Below the pieces are notes generated by a model that saw only the letters and a list, made by a program, of their open reading frames with translations, had not been told where the DNA came from and did no database searches. 64,000 bases of DNA from Marinomonas rhodophyticola (lineage in GTDB: Bacteria; Pseudomonadota; Gammaproteobacteria; Pseudomonadales; Marinomonadaceae), in assembly GCF_026113935.1 (NCBI RefSeq), contig NZ_JAPEUL010000004.1, forward strand, positions 682,001-746,000, given 5' to 3'. The position numbers were made by a program, and so were the translations under genes. Positions 9,019-17,853 of the stretch are shown here, piece by piece. Every line of letters starts with the position of its first letter. Positions within the stretch are counted from its first letter, which is position 1.

Positions 9019-9342
9019 GCAAACAACTTCGCATCCCAACCCACCCGTAGGGCATCGTAAGCGGAGCGTAATGTGCCGCGAAAGCGAAGCTTTCTTTAAT
9101 GTAAATAGTTATTTTACCACCCCATAATCTATTTTATGAGCCAGTGTTTTAAAGGTTTTTTTGGATAAACGTAACGCTTACAAGGCGCTTTTTTCGTTAA
9201 TTTATGGCTTATTAAAAACGGCTGTACCTTTTTTCTGTACTGATTTTCTTGAATAGTTTAATGTGAGTTTCAATTAATCATTTGGCTACTTCATCCTTTC
9301 AGGTTGAGTGTGCTTTCACGTTATTAAAGAATAAGGATGTTT
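9019..9342. other. intergenic stretch without a gene
   Basis: The 324-bp gap contains, at about 9050-9085, a GTAGGGC...CGTAAGCGGAGCG segment of the type often found as a dispersed intergenic repeat. The rest is AT-rich leader sequence of the GIY-YIG gene. No coding frame or clear terminator is visible. Confidence 0.4.
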
Positions 9343-10074
9343 ATGACAGACTCAAAAATGGATTCATTTCCCCCAGAAGTGGCTGAAAAACTCCAATACT
9401 ATGTCTATCGATTGATTGATCCTAGAAATGGAGAAACTTTTTATATTGGTAAGGGAAAAGGTAATCGTGTCTTTGCTCACGTGCGAGGTGATATAGAAGA
9501 TGATTCGTTATCGGAGAAAATGACTAGAATCCGATCTATTCATCTCGCAGGTTTTGATGTTGCCCATGTTATTCATCGACATGGTTTATCCGAAAGCTCA
9601 GCCTTTGAGGTTGAAGCCGCACTAATTGACGCCTATCCTGGAATCACTAATATCATGGATGGGCATGGAAACAGTGATTTTGGTGCGATGCACTCATCTG
9701 AGATTATAAAGCGCTATTCTGCAGAAACAGCTAAGTTTGAGCACAAGGTTCTACTTATAAGTGTTAACCGTACTGCATTGGACAGTTCCCTTTATGAAGC
9801 AACTCGCTATGCTTGGCGCTTGAGTCAAAAGAAAGCGAGTCAGGCAGAGGTTGTACTGGCTACAGTACAAGGCTTGATTGTAGGTGCTTTTATTGCAGAA
9901 GAGTGGCTCGAAGCAAATTCAGACAATTTCTCAGGCAGGGAAAGTGTTGAAGGACGTTATGGCTTTAAAGGTGGCGAAGCGCCAATAAATATACAACAGC
10001 AATATGTTGGTAAGCGAGTTCCAGATGAGTACCGAAAAAAAGGTGCTTCGAATCCTATAAAATACACTTGGTAA
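9343..10074 (+). CDS. GIY-YIG nuclease domain protein (LEM-3-like)
   Basis: A 243-aa protein with a GIY-YIG fold in its first 100 residues. YYVYRLIDP is the GIY-like strand and TFYIGKGKGNRVFAHV the YIG-like strand with the conserved Arg. A Glu in FEVEAALID may be the metal ligand. The arrangement resembles the LEM-3/GIY-YIG group. The C-terminal half (AWRLSQKKASQAEVVLATV onwards) is an unassigned domain that looks like the DUF found behind this nuclease in standalone bacterial genes. ATG 9343 is preferred to ATG 9337 because AAGG lies 6 nt before it. Cellular role unknown; a defence or repair role is possible. Confidence 0.8.
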   Translation: MTDSKMDSFPPEVAEKLQYYVYRLIDPRNGETFYIGKGKGNRVFAHVRGDIEDDSLSEKMTRIRSIHLAGFDVAHVIHRHGLSESSAFEVEAALIDAYPGITNIMDGHGNSDFGAMHSSEIIKRYSAETAKFEHKVLLISVNRTALDSSLYEATRYAWRLSQKKASQAEVVLATVQGLIVGAFIAEEWLEANSDNFSGRESVEGRYGFKGGEAPINIQQQYVGKRVPDEYRKKGASNPIKYTW

Positions 10075-10094
10075 TTATAAGTCGTGCGACTAAT

Positions 10095-10145
10095 GGAATT
10101 TAAGCTCAGATGAAAATAGTGTTTTTTCATCTGACCCTAAATTCC
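10095..10145. repeat. 22-bp arm inverted repeat (transposon-end-like)
   Basis: The left arm (10095-10116) and right arm (10124-10145) are near-perfect inverted copies differing in three positions, with a 7-bp spacer. The right arm is an exact reverse complement of the 22 bp at 15910-15931. The core shared by all copies is TCAGATGAAAA. Confidence 0.75.
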
Positions 10146-10159
10146 AGCCAATAACAATT

Positions 10160-10199
10160 AGTGCCAGATGTAAATTAAACTTTATTTTCATCTGACACT
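10160..10199. repeat. second inverted repeat sharing the CAGATGAAAA core
   Basis: Arms AGTGCCAGATGTAAA (10160-10174) and TTTTCATCTGACACT (10185-10199) match at 13 of 15 positions. The core is the same as in the adjacent repeat at 10095-10145, so the two hairpins look like related element ends. Confidence 0.65.
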
Positions 10200-10206
10200 A
10201 ATCCAA

Positions 10207-10239
10207 AAAAAAGCCCTTTCAATCCGAAAGGGCTTTTTT
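10207..10239. terminator. bidirectional intrinsic terminator
   Basis: A perfect 14-bp stem, AAAAAAGCCCTTTC and GAAAGGGCTTTTTT, with a 5-nt loop is flanked by A and T runs. It can end both the GIY-YIG transcript (+) and the TRAP transporter operon (-), whose last gene stops at 10264. Confidence 0.92.
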
Positions 10240-10263
10240 AGGTTATTTGAATATACCCTTTAT

Positions 10264-12160
10264 TTAGTGTGATTTAACGAATGAGTTAATGCGGGACTCC
10301 TTATTTTTTGTTAACCAGTGATAAGCCAAATAAACAAGGCTGGTTCCAATGGCTATAAGCCAGATAACACTTGCTGTTTGAGAAATCATTGCGAAGAATC
10401 CACATGCCATCATTATGATGCGTTCCAGTTTGTTCATTCTTCTTTTTGCAAACCCTATGACACCAATTGCCCAGATGACGGTTGAAAATATCAATCCAAC
10501 GCCAGCCAATAAAATATCTACATAACTTCCTATAAACAGGAGCGCCTCGTCAGCAAGGAAGGCAAATGGAATGAGGAAGGCCACAGCACAGATTTTAAAG
10601 GCTTCTACACTGGTTCTCATGGCATCTGTATTAGCAACGCCGGCCGCGGCAAAAGACGCCAATGATACCGGCGGTGTTACCATCGAAAGGACGCAAAAAT
10701 ACATAACAAAGAAATGCGCTTGCAGCTCACTAACACCAAGCTCTTTAAGGGCTGGAACATACAATACTGCGCCAATAATGTACGCCGCAACAGTAGGAAG
10801 TCCCATTCCCATGATGATGCAGCCAAGCACTATCATGATTAAAGAAACCGTGTAAGAACCGCCTCCCATATCAATGAGTCCTGAGGCAAATTTCAGTGCT
10901 AGGTTAGATTGTATCGCGACTGAGACAACTAACCCTATTGCCATAATGGGACAAGCGATTTTTGCCGCTTGAATACCAGAGTCCAGTACCATTTGTGGGA
11001 TGTTTTTTAGGTCGTAGCGTGTGTCCTTGCTTAAAAATGGCGCGATGAAACAGGTTATCGTGGCCCACACAACAGAAATTTGTGCGGAATATCCCATGAC
11101 TAAGCCAATAACCAGTACCACAGGTGGCAGTAGCATGTTTAATCTGGGGAAGATGGATTTAATTTCATTGATATCTTCATCATTAAGCGTACCGGTATTG
11201 GTTTTGTTGGCATGGATTCCCGCAAAGACAAACAAGGAAAAGTAGAAGGCAAGTGCTGGGAAAATGCCCGCTAATGCGATATTGGTATAAGAGGTGGCAA
11301 GCATTTCTGCCATCACGAAGGCCGCGATCCCCATGATGGGCGGCATGAGTTGACCTCCTGTGGAAGCAATGGCCTCATAAGCCGCTGCTTTTTCTGGTGT
11401 TATGCCTGTTCGCTTCATTAATGGGATGGTAAATACGCCTGTTGCTGTCACATTGGCGACCGCACTGCCAGAAATGGTCCCCATCAAGCTAGAGCCAATA
11501 ATGGCCACTTTGGCACCGCCTCCCTTGGATTTTCCAACCAGCTTAATGGCGAGGCTCTATAAAGAGCCGTCCACCACCAACTGAACTGTAAACCACGCCA
11601 AAGACGATGAAGTAAAAAATAAAGTTGGTAGAGGTTGCGGTGGTGACACCCAAGATGCCACTGGTTGTCATGCCAAAAATCTCGCTCCATTCTGTCCACG
11701 AAATATTGCTAAAGCTCATTTGTCCTGGTAGCAAATAGCCAAACACGCCATAGAGCAAAAACGTAATAATGACAATTAACAGAACATAGCCAACGGTTCT
11801 TCGAACGGCTTCTAAAAGTAAGCCGATCAAGATGGTACAAATGACAATGTCATAAGTTTCAATGGGGGAGACATTTTCAATTCGGCTAGAAAGCCTTTCA
11901 CTTTCGAAGTAGTAGTAACAACCAACCACAACGACCAAGGCAAACATAAGCACCGAAATGGCTTTGTTTAAGGTTGATGATGGTTTGGTTTTTAAAAAGG
12001 GTGTGGAAAGAAAAGCGATCGCTAAAGTCAGTACTAAATGCGTTGCGCGCTCAACTAAGGGAAGATCTGGATTAAATAAAATCCAGTATTGGTAAGCCAA
12101 CAACCCAAGTGCTAACCAAGCACAAGGGTCGAGCATGTATCTACGAACAAATTTTTGCAT
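10264..12160 (-). pseudogene. TRAP transporter fused permease (TAXI type), frameshifted
   Basis: Inner-membrane sodium/proton-coupled TRAP permease in which the small (DctQ-like, four-helix) and large (DctM-like) subunits are fused, about 632 aa when repaired. The N-terminal part (11543-12160) has several transmembrane segments. The remainder (10264-11508) has the DctM-like core (SSLMGTISGSAVANVTATG, PPIMGIAAFVMAEML). The break is at a CC near 11551; removing one base reads through as RLFIELAIKLVGKSKGGG. The operon runs lyase (13288-14214), binding protein (12207-13202), permease. Substrate unknown, probably an organic acid. Confidence 0.9.
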
Positions 12161-12206
12161 GTTTTACACCTGATTTTTATATTTATTGTTGAGGCTTAGC
12201 ACGACA

Positions 12207-13202
12207 TTATTTTAACAGGCCAATTTCTTTGTAATAACGAATGGCGCCTGGGTGCAAACGAATACCATTTTTTTCCGGCTTAGCCGCATCTTCAAGCTTA
12301 AATGCCTTCCAAGCTTTAAAGTCATTGCTGAGCTGGTCCATATTTTCAATGACAATTTTGGTGATTGAGTAGGCGGTATCATCACTCATTTTCGAACTGA
12401 CGATTAAGTGCGTACCAAAATCTCCGCCAATATTACTGTCAGTTTGTGCATCAAACCATTTTCCGTAGCTGCCTTTTTGTAGACCTAGCGAGGCCATGAC
12501 GTCCAACGCTCTTTCTGACATGTCTAAGAACTCAATGTCACCAGTTAAGCTGATTTCAGTAATAGACGGGTGTCCTTGTAAAATGGTATCAAAATAAAGA
12601 TCTACCCGTTTATCTCTGATTAACCCGGACATTTGTGAGGAATCCACTTGGAGGATACTGCCACCTTGGGATTTAATCTTATCTCTATCTAAGCCATAGG
12701 CAGCGAGAATGGCTTCCACAACGGGAGGAATATTAGAGCCAGCAGGTTTCATCATAATGTTTACTGGACGGTCTGATTTCAAAATATCATCCAAAGACTT
12801 GAAACCATTTTCTTGCATATATTCTTTGCGAACGATGGCGCCGATATAAACAGGATTGAGGCCGCCTACTAAAGAACGAATATGTGTCGCTGAATTTCCT
12901 TGGTACAGCAACATACCTTCAGAAGCCCAGCGAGAAGTGGCCACGTTTGATAACGCAATATCTGCCTTGCCAGATTCAACCACCATGGGATTGGCCACAC
13001 CGCCGCCGCGGGCAATGATCTCAATATTTAATTTGGAATCTTTTTCTTGCACCATCCTTTGGATGGCCGCAGCGCCAACATACCAACCTGATCCAACAGG
13101 CATTGCGCCTAGTTTTAATTCTTCAGCTTGGGTAGGTAGCGAAAGTACACTTGTAAAAATAAGAGCTGAAGCAAGCAGAGAAAACTTATTAATTATTTTC
13201 AT
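12207..13202 (-). CDS. TAXI-family TRAP transporter substrate-binding protein
   Basis: A 331-aa periplasmic receptor for the fused TRAP permease encoded 46 bp downstream. It has a signal peptide (residues 1-26, ending LPTQAEE) and the TAXI features LGAMPVGSGWYVGAAAIQ and KADIALSNVATSRWA. TAXI receptors are paired with fused 12TM permeases, as here. Studied TAXI receptors bind glutamate or other organic acids; the ligand here is not readable. ATG 13202 has a strong AAGGAG site 10 nt upstream. Confidence 0.93.
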   Translation of the reverse strand: MKIINKFSLLASALIFTSVLSLPTQAEELKLGAMPVGSGWYVGAAAIQRMVQEKDSKLNIEIIARGGGVANPMVVESGKADIALSNVATSRWASEGMLLYQGNSATHIRSLVGGLNPVYIGAIVRKEYMQENGFKSLDDILKSDRPVNIMMKPAGSNIPPVVEAILAAYGLDRDKIKSQGGSILQVDSSQMSGLIRDKRVDLYFDTILQGHPSITEISLTGDIEFLDMSERALDVMASLGLQKGSYGKWFDAQTDSNIGGDFGTHLIVSSKMSDDTAYSITKIVIENMDQLSNDFKAWKAFKLEDAAKPEKNGIRLHPGAIRYYKEIGLLK

Positions 13203-13287
13203 TATCTTGTTCTCCTTAATTAAGGGCAGCCGTGACCGCCCTTATGAAAATGTATTTCAGTGTATTTAAGGCAATATAATTTTTCTA

Positions 13288-14214
13288 TTAAATTATACCT
13301 GCAGAGCGTAATGCGTCCGCAATTTCAACGTCTGCTCCTTCGGCAAGAGGTAAAAGCGGAGAACGTACCGTTGCGTGCTCCAAAATGCCTCGAGCAACCA
13401 AGGCGTGTTTTAGTGCCACAGTACCTTCCATGTGAGATCCACGGTGATAGACGTTTTTAGTGACTGGCAAAAGTTGATCGTGAATGGCTCTAGCCGTAGG
13501 GTAATCTTTGGCTTTACCCGCTTCGATCAGTTTAACCAATAATTCTGGTGCCACGTTACCGTAACCAACCAAAAGACCATCGACATCAAACATAGTGTGC
13601 AATAGATATTCGTCATGGCAGCTTAGAATCTGCAGGTCTGGTCGTTCTGCACGAATCACTGGGATTTCAGTGTCCCATCTTTTCATATTACGGACACCGT
13701 TTTTCATCGCAAAAACACCAGGTTGAGCGGAAATTTCAAGCTGTGTTTCTAGATCGTAAGTACATTTTGTCGCGTCTGGATATTGGAATAGGATTAGCGG
13801 TAAACCACTGTCTTCATAGCAGGCTCTGTATTTGTCTTGTGGCGCGCCTTTTTGATAACCAAATCGTAGCCAGCCGTGTGAAGGGTACAATAAACCGGCT
13901 TTTGCACCTGCTTCCACCGCATTGCGACATTCTGCCGCCGCGACTTCTGTGCCTTCTCTGGTGATGCCCGCGATGATAGGGATTTCATCGTTAACCGATT
14001 CAACAAATGCTTCGATCACTTTCATTTGTTCTTTTTCAGATAGGAATGTGCCTTCACCAGCATGCCCCAAAACAGTAAGGCTTTTCACGCCATCAACACT
14101 TTTCAGCCATGAACCAAGTTTTTGAATTGCCTTGAAGTCGACAGTGCCATCGCGATTAAAAGGAGTGACAGGAGCAGGGTTCAGTCCACGAAGGTCTATA
14201 TCAATTTTATTCAT
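13288..14214 (-). CDS. DapA-family lyase (dihydrodipicolinate synthase/N-acetylneuraminate lyase superfamily)
   Basis: A 308-aa TIM-barrel class I aldolase. The Schiff-base lysine is probably the K of GVFAMKNGVRN, and the catalytic Tyr is in LILFQYPDATK. Family members make or cleave pyruvate adducts. This one is unlikely to be the housekeeping DapA because it sits in an operon with a TAXI TRAP transporter and faces a LysR regulator. I infer a catabolic role on the imported acid, such as a keto-deoxy sugar acid. An AAAGG site precedes ATG 14214. Confidence 0.87.
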   Translation of the reverse strand: MNKIDIDLRGLNPAPVTPFNRDGTVDFKAIQKLGSWLKSVDGVKSLTVLGHAGEGTFLSEKEQMKVIEAFVESVNDEIPIIAGITREGTEVAAAECRNAVEAGAKAGLLYPSHGWLRFGYQKGAPQDKYRACYEDSGLPLILFQYPDATKCTYDLETQLEISAQPGVFAMKNGVRNMKRWDTEIPVIRAERPDLQILSCHDEYLLHTMFDVDGLLVGYGNVAPELLVKLIEAGKAKDYPTARAIHDQLLPVTKNVYHRGSHMEGTVALKHALVARGILEHATVRSPLLPLAEGADVEIADALRSAGII

Positions 14215-14307
14215 TAGATTTACCTTTAATTATTATGTTGTTGGTTTTGTGTGGCTCTGTTTGGGTTAAGAGCACGTAAATTAGGATAGAATTTGTTTTG
14301 CTATGTG

Positions 14308-14327
14308 AATACTGTGAAAGTAGTATT
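14308..14327. promoter_or_regulatory. LysR-box-like operator
   Basis: AATACT (14308-14313) and AGTATT (14322-14327) form a perfect inverted repeat containing a T-N11-A core. It lies in the divergent intergenic region, 34 bp before the LysR gene and about 95 bp before the lyase gene. It is the expected site for the regulator encoded at 14361. Confidence 0.6.
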
Positions 14328-14360
14328 TCTGATATGTATAAAACGTATGGGTTGTAGGGC

Positions 14361-15266
14361 ATGAATTACGAAGTATGGAAAACCTTTGTCGACGTTTGTG
14401 AACTGGGGAGCTTGAGTAAAGTGGCGTCGCTTCATGGTATTAGCCAGCCGCAAGTGAGTCGCCAAATGAAGACAATTGAAGAGGCGTTTAATTGTCAGCT
14501 ATTTATACGAACGGGCAGAGGGGTCGAACTCACTGACTTGGGAAAACGCATAGAACCCGAGGTCAGGAACTGGTTACAGCATACGGAACAGCTTGAAAAC
14601 AGCATCCGAAACACCTCGGGCATTCCTATTGGCAAAGTGAGATTGGCAATTATGCCATCAACGGCGGCGCCATGGCTAAGAGAAGTGTATAAACTTGCCA
14701 AAGAGCGCTACCCAGGAATACAGCTAGAGGTTAGAGAAGCGCAGGGCAATCAATTGGAAAACTGGCTAGAAGAAGGGCGTGTTGACTTGGCGTTACTGTT
14801 TCGACATTCCATCGATGATAAAGGTGGCGATATTTACTTACGTGACACTGCGACCTTTTTAGTTGGCCCTCCCAATGACCCATTAACGGCGAATCCTACC
14901 ATTGAGTTCAGCGAAATAAATGGCATTCCACTAACGTTATTTTGTCGTCCTAGTAGCTGGAGAGATAGATTGGACGTACTAGCAAGACGATACGAGATCG
15001 AACTGAATGTGGTACTGGAAGCCGACTCATTATCACTTCAGACCCATGCGGTCGCTTCTGATAAATGCTATGCAATGCTAGGTGCTTACGCCAGTGAATC
15101 CGCGCGTAATCTATTGGGCTTATCCGTTTCTCGTATCATTGCACCAGGCATTAAACGATACCTAGCATTATCTATGTCACCGCACGGGCAATTGACCCTC
15201 GCCATCAAAAAAGTCAAAGAACTCATCAAAGAAGTATCGGAAAAATACCCACCAGGATTTGAGTAA
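14361..15266 (+). CDS. LysR-family transcriptional regulator
   Basis: A 301-aa LysR regulator. The winged helix-turn-helix spans residues 1-65 (FVDVCELGSLSKVASLHGIS, QPQVSRQMKTIEE), followed by a linker helix and a periplasmic-binding-like effector domain. The N-terminus resembles the Nac-like branch. It is divergent from the lyase/TRAP operon and so probably controls it through the box at 14308-14327, likely responding to the transported compound. The frame is intact. Confidence 0.9.
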   Translation: MNYEVWKTFVDVCELGSLSKVASLHGISQPQVSRQMKTIEEAFNCQLFIRTGRGVELTDLGKRIEPEVRNWLQHTEQLENSIRNTSGIPIGKVRLAIMPSTAAPWLREVYKLAKERYPGIQLEVREAQGNQLENWLEEGRVDLALLFRHSIDDKGGDIYLRDTATFLVGPPNDPLTANPTIEFSEINGIPLTLFCRPSSWRDRLDVLARRYEIELNVVLEADSLSLQTHAVASDKCYAMLGAYASESARNLLGLSVSRIIAPGIKRYLALSMSPHGQLTLAIKKVKELIKEVSEKYPPGFE

Positions 15267-15521
15267 AGGTTAATGTTGCTTTTTTTAACTCTCTCTTTGC
15301 GTTCGCCTTGCATCACATCAATCGCTATCTTCAATCCTTGTGCACAACTTGAATATACAATTGATTCTTTATCACTAGGGTTTTTGACTGCCTTGTTTGA
15401 TAAGTAATCAAAAACTGCGAGCTTTTACTGGTGACTGATTAGAAAGTCTCTTAGTATCAATGGATAAAGAGAATAGCGCGCATGCGTATGAACATAATGT
15501 TGAATACCCAAAGGAGCAAAG

Positions 15522-15839
15522 ATGTCTCTCATCGCGAACACACCTAATCCGCCATACTACGCGGTAATTTTTACATCTCACCGCACTGAAGGTGATAGCG
15601 GTTATGGTCAAATGGCAGATCGAATGGTCGAACTAGCTTCAAAACAACCAGGTTTTTTAGGCATAGAATCGGCACGAGAGGATGTTGGAATTACAGTGTC
15701 ATATTGGTCTGATCTTGAGTCCATCAGGCAGTGGAAAGCACATGCCGAGCATCAACAAGCCCAAAAACTTGGCCATGAAAAATGGTACTCATCATTCAAA
15801 ACTCGCATATCGAAGGTAGAGCGCGACTACGGTATTTAG
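15522..15839 (+). CDS. antibiotic biosynthesis monooxygenase (ABM) family protein
   Basis: A 105-aa protein with a single ferredoxin-like ABM domain. AVIFTSHRTEGDSGYGQMAD, QPGFLGIESAR and the SYWSDLESIRQWKAHAEHQ segment match small bacterial ABM proteins such as those related to YgiN and heme-degrading enzymes. Reaction unknown. AAAGGAG lies 6-7 nt before ATG 15522. It appears monocistronic and lies just inside the right copy of the 22-bp repeat. Confidence 0.85.
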   Translation: MSLIANTPNPPYYAVIFTSHRTEGDSGYGQMADRMVELASKQPGFLGIESAREDVGITVSYWSDLESIRQWKAHAEHQQAQKLGHEKWYSSFKTRISKVERDYGI

Positions 15840-15909
15840 CAAACCAATGCATCCTATCTCAATACGCTGCGCTTCTTTGGGTGCCTTATTGAGGTGTTAG
15901 CTATTTTCC

Positions 15910-15931
15910 GGAATTTAGGGTCAGATGAAAA
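15910..15931 (+). repeat. 22-bp repeat, inverted copy of 10124-10145
   Basis: These 22 bp, containing GAATTTAGGGTCAGATGAAA, are the exact reverse complement of 10124-10145. Together they bracket the lyase, TRAP, LysR and ABM block as terminal inverted repeats would. No transposase is present between them. Confidence 0.75.
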
Positions 15932-16223
15932 ATAGCAATCGTTAGCACTTGGTGCTATCAGTGTATAAAGCGGATCAGGTCATACTGGCTGAGGGAATTA
16001 CTTGCCTCTTTGGTTAAATCGCGCTACAAAAGAGCAAATAAAGAATCGACATAGCGGCGATCAAAGACCATCTGAAGCGGCATCGTCCAAACAGATTTTG
16101 GTATCTAGCGAGTTATATAACAGGGAAGTCCTACCATGAAAAAAGCAAATCCCCTATATAGACAACGCAGCCGTTCAACAGTGGGTTATAGCCGCAGCTA
16201 CGCTGCTGTATAACCCTTAATTG
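15932..16223. other. intergenic leader of the cassette array
   Basis: With the preceding bases this makes a gap of about 400 bp before the first cassette gene. It ends in a long hairpin: GGGTTATA (16183-16190) pairs with TATAACCC (16209-16216), with GCAGC/GCTGC inside. Seven bases later comes the first cassette boundary, G^TTAACC at 16223-16229. This is where an attI site would be expected in an integron, but I see no integrase gene. A 40-codon open stretch around 16042-16160 matches nothing I can name. Confidence 0.45.
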
Positions 16224-16249
16224 TTAACCAGACTGAACAATCATGCGAT

Positions 16250-17227
16250 GTGGTGAAGGGAATGGTAAGGAAGACAATAATAACTGGCAATGGATTAGGC
16301 ATGGCAATTAATCCACGAGCTTTTTCTTTAAGTACCGCATTGCAGGAAGTCTGGGATGAAGAGCACATACTTACTGACGATGATAAAAAGCTGATTTCCA
16401 AATGTATTAGACACGATGGCGCGCCAAGAAGTGAAGATGAGTTAGATGTTTTGCATCTTTCGGTTGCGTCCTGTGATCTGCTTGAAAGCATAGCCGAGCC
16501 AGAGCACAACATTCATTGGCTGTCTGAGATAGGTAGACGTTTTCCAGTAGCCACAAGGAATTATATCCATAAAGTTTCCAGCTATTTTCATGGGCGAAAC
16601 GTTTCTTTACCAGAATTCTTTGCCGATCCTCTTGTTGAGTTCGTGAGAGAAACTAAATCACATGTTGCGACGCTTAATTATGATTCTTTGATTTATGATA
16701 GGTTTATAGAAAGCGGTATTTTGAATGGCTACAATGGATTTCTCATTGATGGGATGCTTGATAGCGGTTTTTCAGAAAATGCATTGGAACGCCGTCATGG
16801 GAATAACTTCGGTTACTATATGCACCTGCACGGGTCCCCTTTATTCTATGATGATAATGGTGTCACGAGAAAGCTATCGCGTTACTACTTAAATGTAAAT
16901 CAGCAAGAGCATGGCCGCCATATCGTGCTTACTCATGTAAAGCATAAAGTTTCAGTCATAAATAGCTCGGAAGTTCTTTCTGCATACTGGCGATATCTTG
17001 GCTTTTGCCTCGGGGAGTCAGATGAAATTATATTGTTTGGATATTCAGGGCTGGATAAGCACTTGAATAAGCTTCTTCAGCCTTATTCGGAAACAAGGTG
17101 TGTGAGGGTTGTTGAGTGGGATGGTACTGGGAAGAATGCAGAGAGGCTCAGTTTTTGGAGAGGGGTTATAGGTCGTAAAGTTGAGTTGTTGCAGTTTGAA
17201 TCAATTCTTAATTTTAATGAGTGGTAA
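16250..17227 (+). CDS. SIR2/AbiH-like protein (cassette 1)
   Basis: A 325-aa protein with a SIR2-like or AbiH-like Rossmann core. KTIITGNGLGMAINP is the nucleotide-binding loop near the N-terminus. ATLNYDSLIYDRF is the TNYD-like motif, YMHLHGSP the conserved His-Gly, and IILFGYSGLDKHLN the C-terminal GyS.xD motif. Proteins of this type in defence systems degrade NAD+ or cause abortive infection, so a phage-defence role is likely but unproven. GTG 16250 and ATG 16262 are both possible starts; neither has a well-spaced Shine-Dalgarno. The stop lies 2 bp before the attC R'' box. Confidence 0.72.
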   Translation: MVKGMVRKTIITGNGLGMAINPRAFSLSTALQEVWDEEHILTDDDKKLISKCIRHDGAPRSEDELDVLHLSVASCDLLESIAEPEHNIHWLSEIGRRFPVATRNYIHKVSSYFHGRNVSLPEFFADPLVEFVRETKSHVATLNYDSLIYDRFIESGILNGYNGFLIDGMLDSGFSENALERRHGNNFGYYMHLHGSPLFYDDNGVTRKLSRYYLNVNQQEHGRHIVLTHVKHKVSVINSSEVLSAYWRYLGFCLGESDEIILFGYSGLDKHLNKLLQPYSETRCVRVVEWDGTGKNAERLSFWRGVIGRKVELLQFESILNFNEW

Positions 17228-17228
17228 G

Positions 17229-17312
17229 GGTTAACAATGCCAAGCACAGCGACAGCTTTTTCCTTGCGGCTTCGCCTTCACTACAAAACTGCGCGTGTTG
17301 GCGGCGTTAGGC
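17229..17312 (+). other. attC site of cassette 1
   Basis: R'' is GGTTAAC (17229-17235) and R' is GTTAGGC (17306-17312, cut after G17306). Inner boxes TGCCAAGCAC and GTGTTGGCGG pair with one extrahelical G, as in known attC sites. Length is 84 bp. Confidence 0.88.
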
Positions 17313-17339
17313 AATCCTAAAGAACAACCTGGGGAATAA

Positions 17340-17840
17340 ATGGAAAGTATATTGTCAATACTAGGATCGGTTGCATCTATTGGGGCTGCGATATGGGCAT
17401 TTATTGAAGCTGGTAAGGCTGCTGATTCCGCGTCTCAGGCAGTACAAGTTAGAGACGAGATGATCGATCGTAGGCGTTTAGTTGAGGTTTCAAAAGTTCA
17501 TGCCCAAACAGATAGAATTTTATCCGTTGTATCGAAGATAGGGCCTTCATGTAATATCAAAAAGCTAAAAGGCGTCGACTTTCATGGTATTGCAAAGGAA
17601 GTGGAGGAGTATGCAAGGTTTCTGAATGAGCAAAGCTCAAATTTCTCTGAACTTTTTGAAAATAAAGCTAGCTCACTGTGTAGTGAGTTAAATGAGGATA
17701 TTGAAGCATTATCAGATGCTTCTGACCCCGAATCCATTAAAGAAGTTGGGAAGAGGATTTATTACAAGATTAATAGCTTCATGCCCTTTGTGAAAGATCT
17801 CGCTGACGAGCGTCAGGAACGTCCTGTCTCAGCTAAATAA
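17340..17840 (+). CDS. membrane-anchored coiled-coil protein (cassette 2, gene 1)
   Basis: A 166-aa protein of unknown function. Residues 3-22 (SILSILGSVASIGAAIWAFI) form one hydrophobic segment that should anchor it in the membrane; the rest is helical, charged and probably cytoplasmic, with coiled-coil character. GGGGA lies 5 nt before ATG 17340. The stop is 13 bp before the start of the YfbU-like gene in the same cassette, so the two genes move and are expressed together. I know no family for it. A role as sensor or effector of a two-gene system is inference only. Confidence 0.7.
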   Translation: MESILSILGSVASIGAAIWAFIEAGKAADSASQAVQVRDEMIDRRRLVEVSKVHAQTDRILSVVSKIGPSCNIKKLKGVDFHGIAKEVEEYARFLNEQSSNFSELFENKASSLCSELNEDIEALSDASDPESIKEVGKRIYYKINSFMPFVKDLADERQERPVSAK

Positions 17841-17853
17841 TTTGGAAGGTAAT

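Noticed and set aside
16042-16160. 40-codon open stretch (DHLKRHRPNRFWYLASYITG) that vaguely resembles a piece of a phage integrase or transposase
   Set aside because: Too short, bounded by stops, no catalytic residues; cannot be supported.
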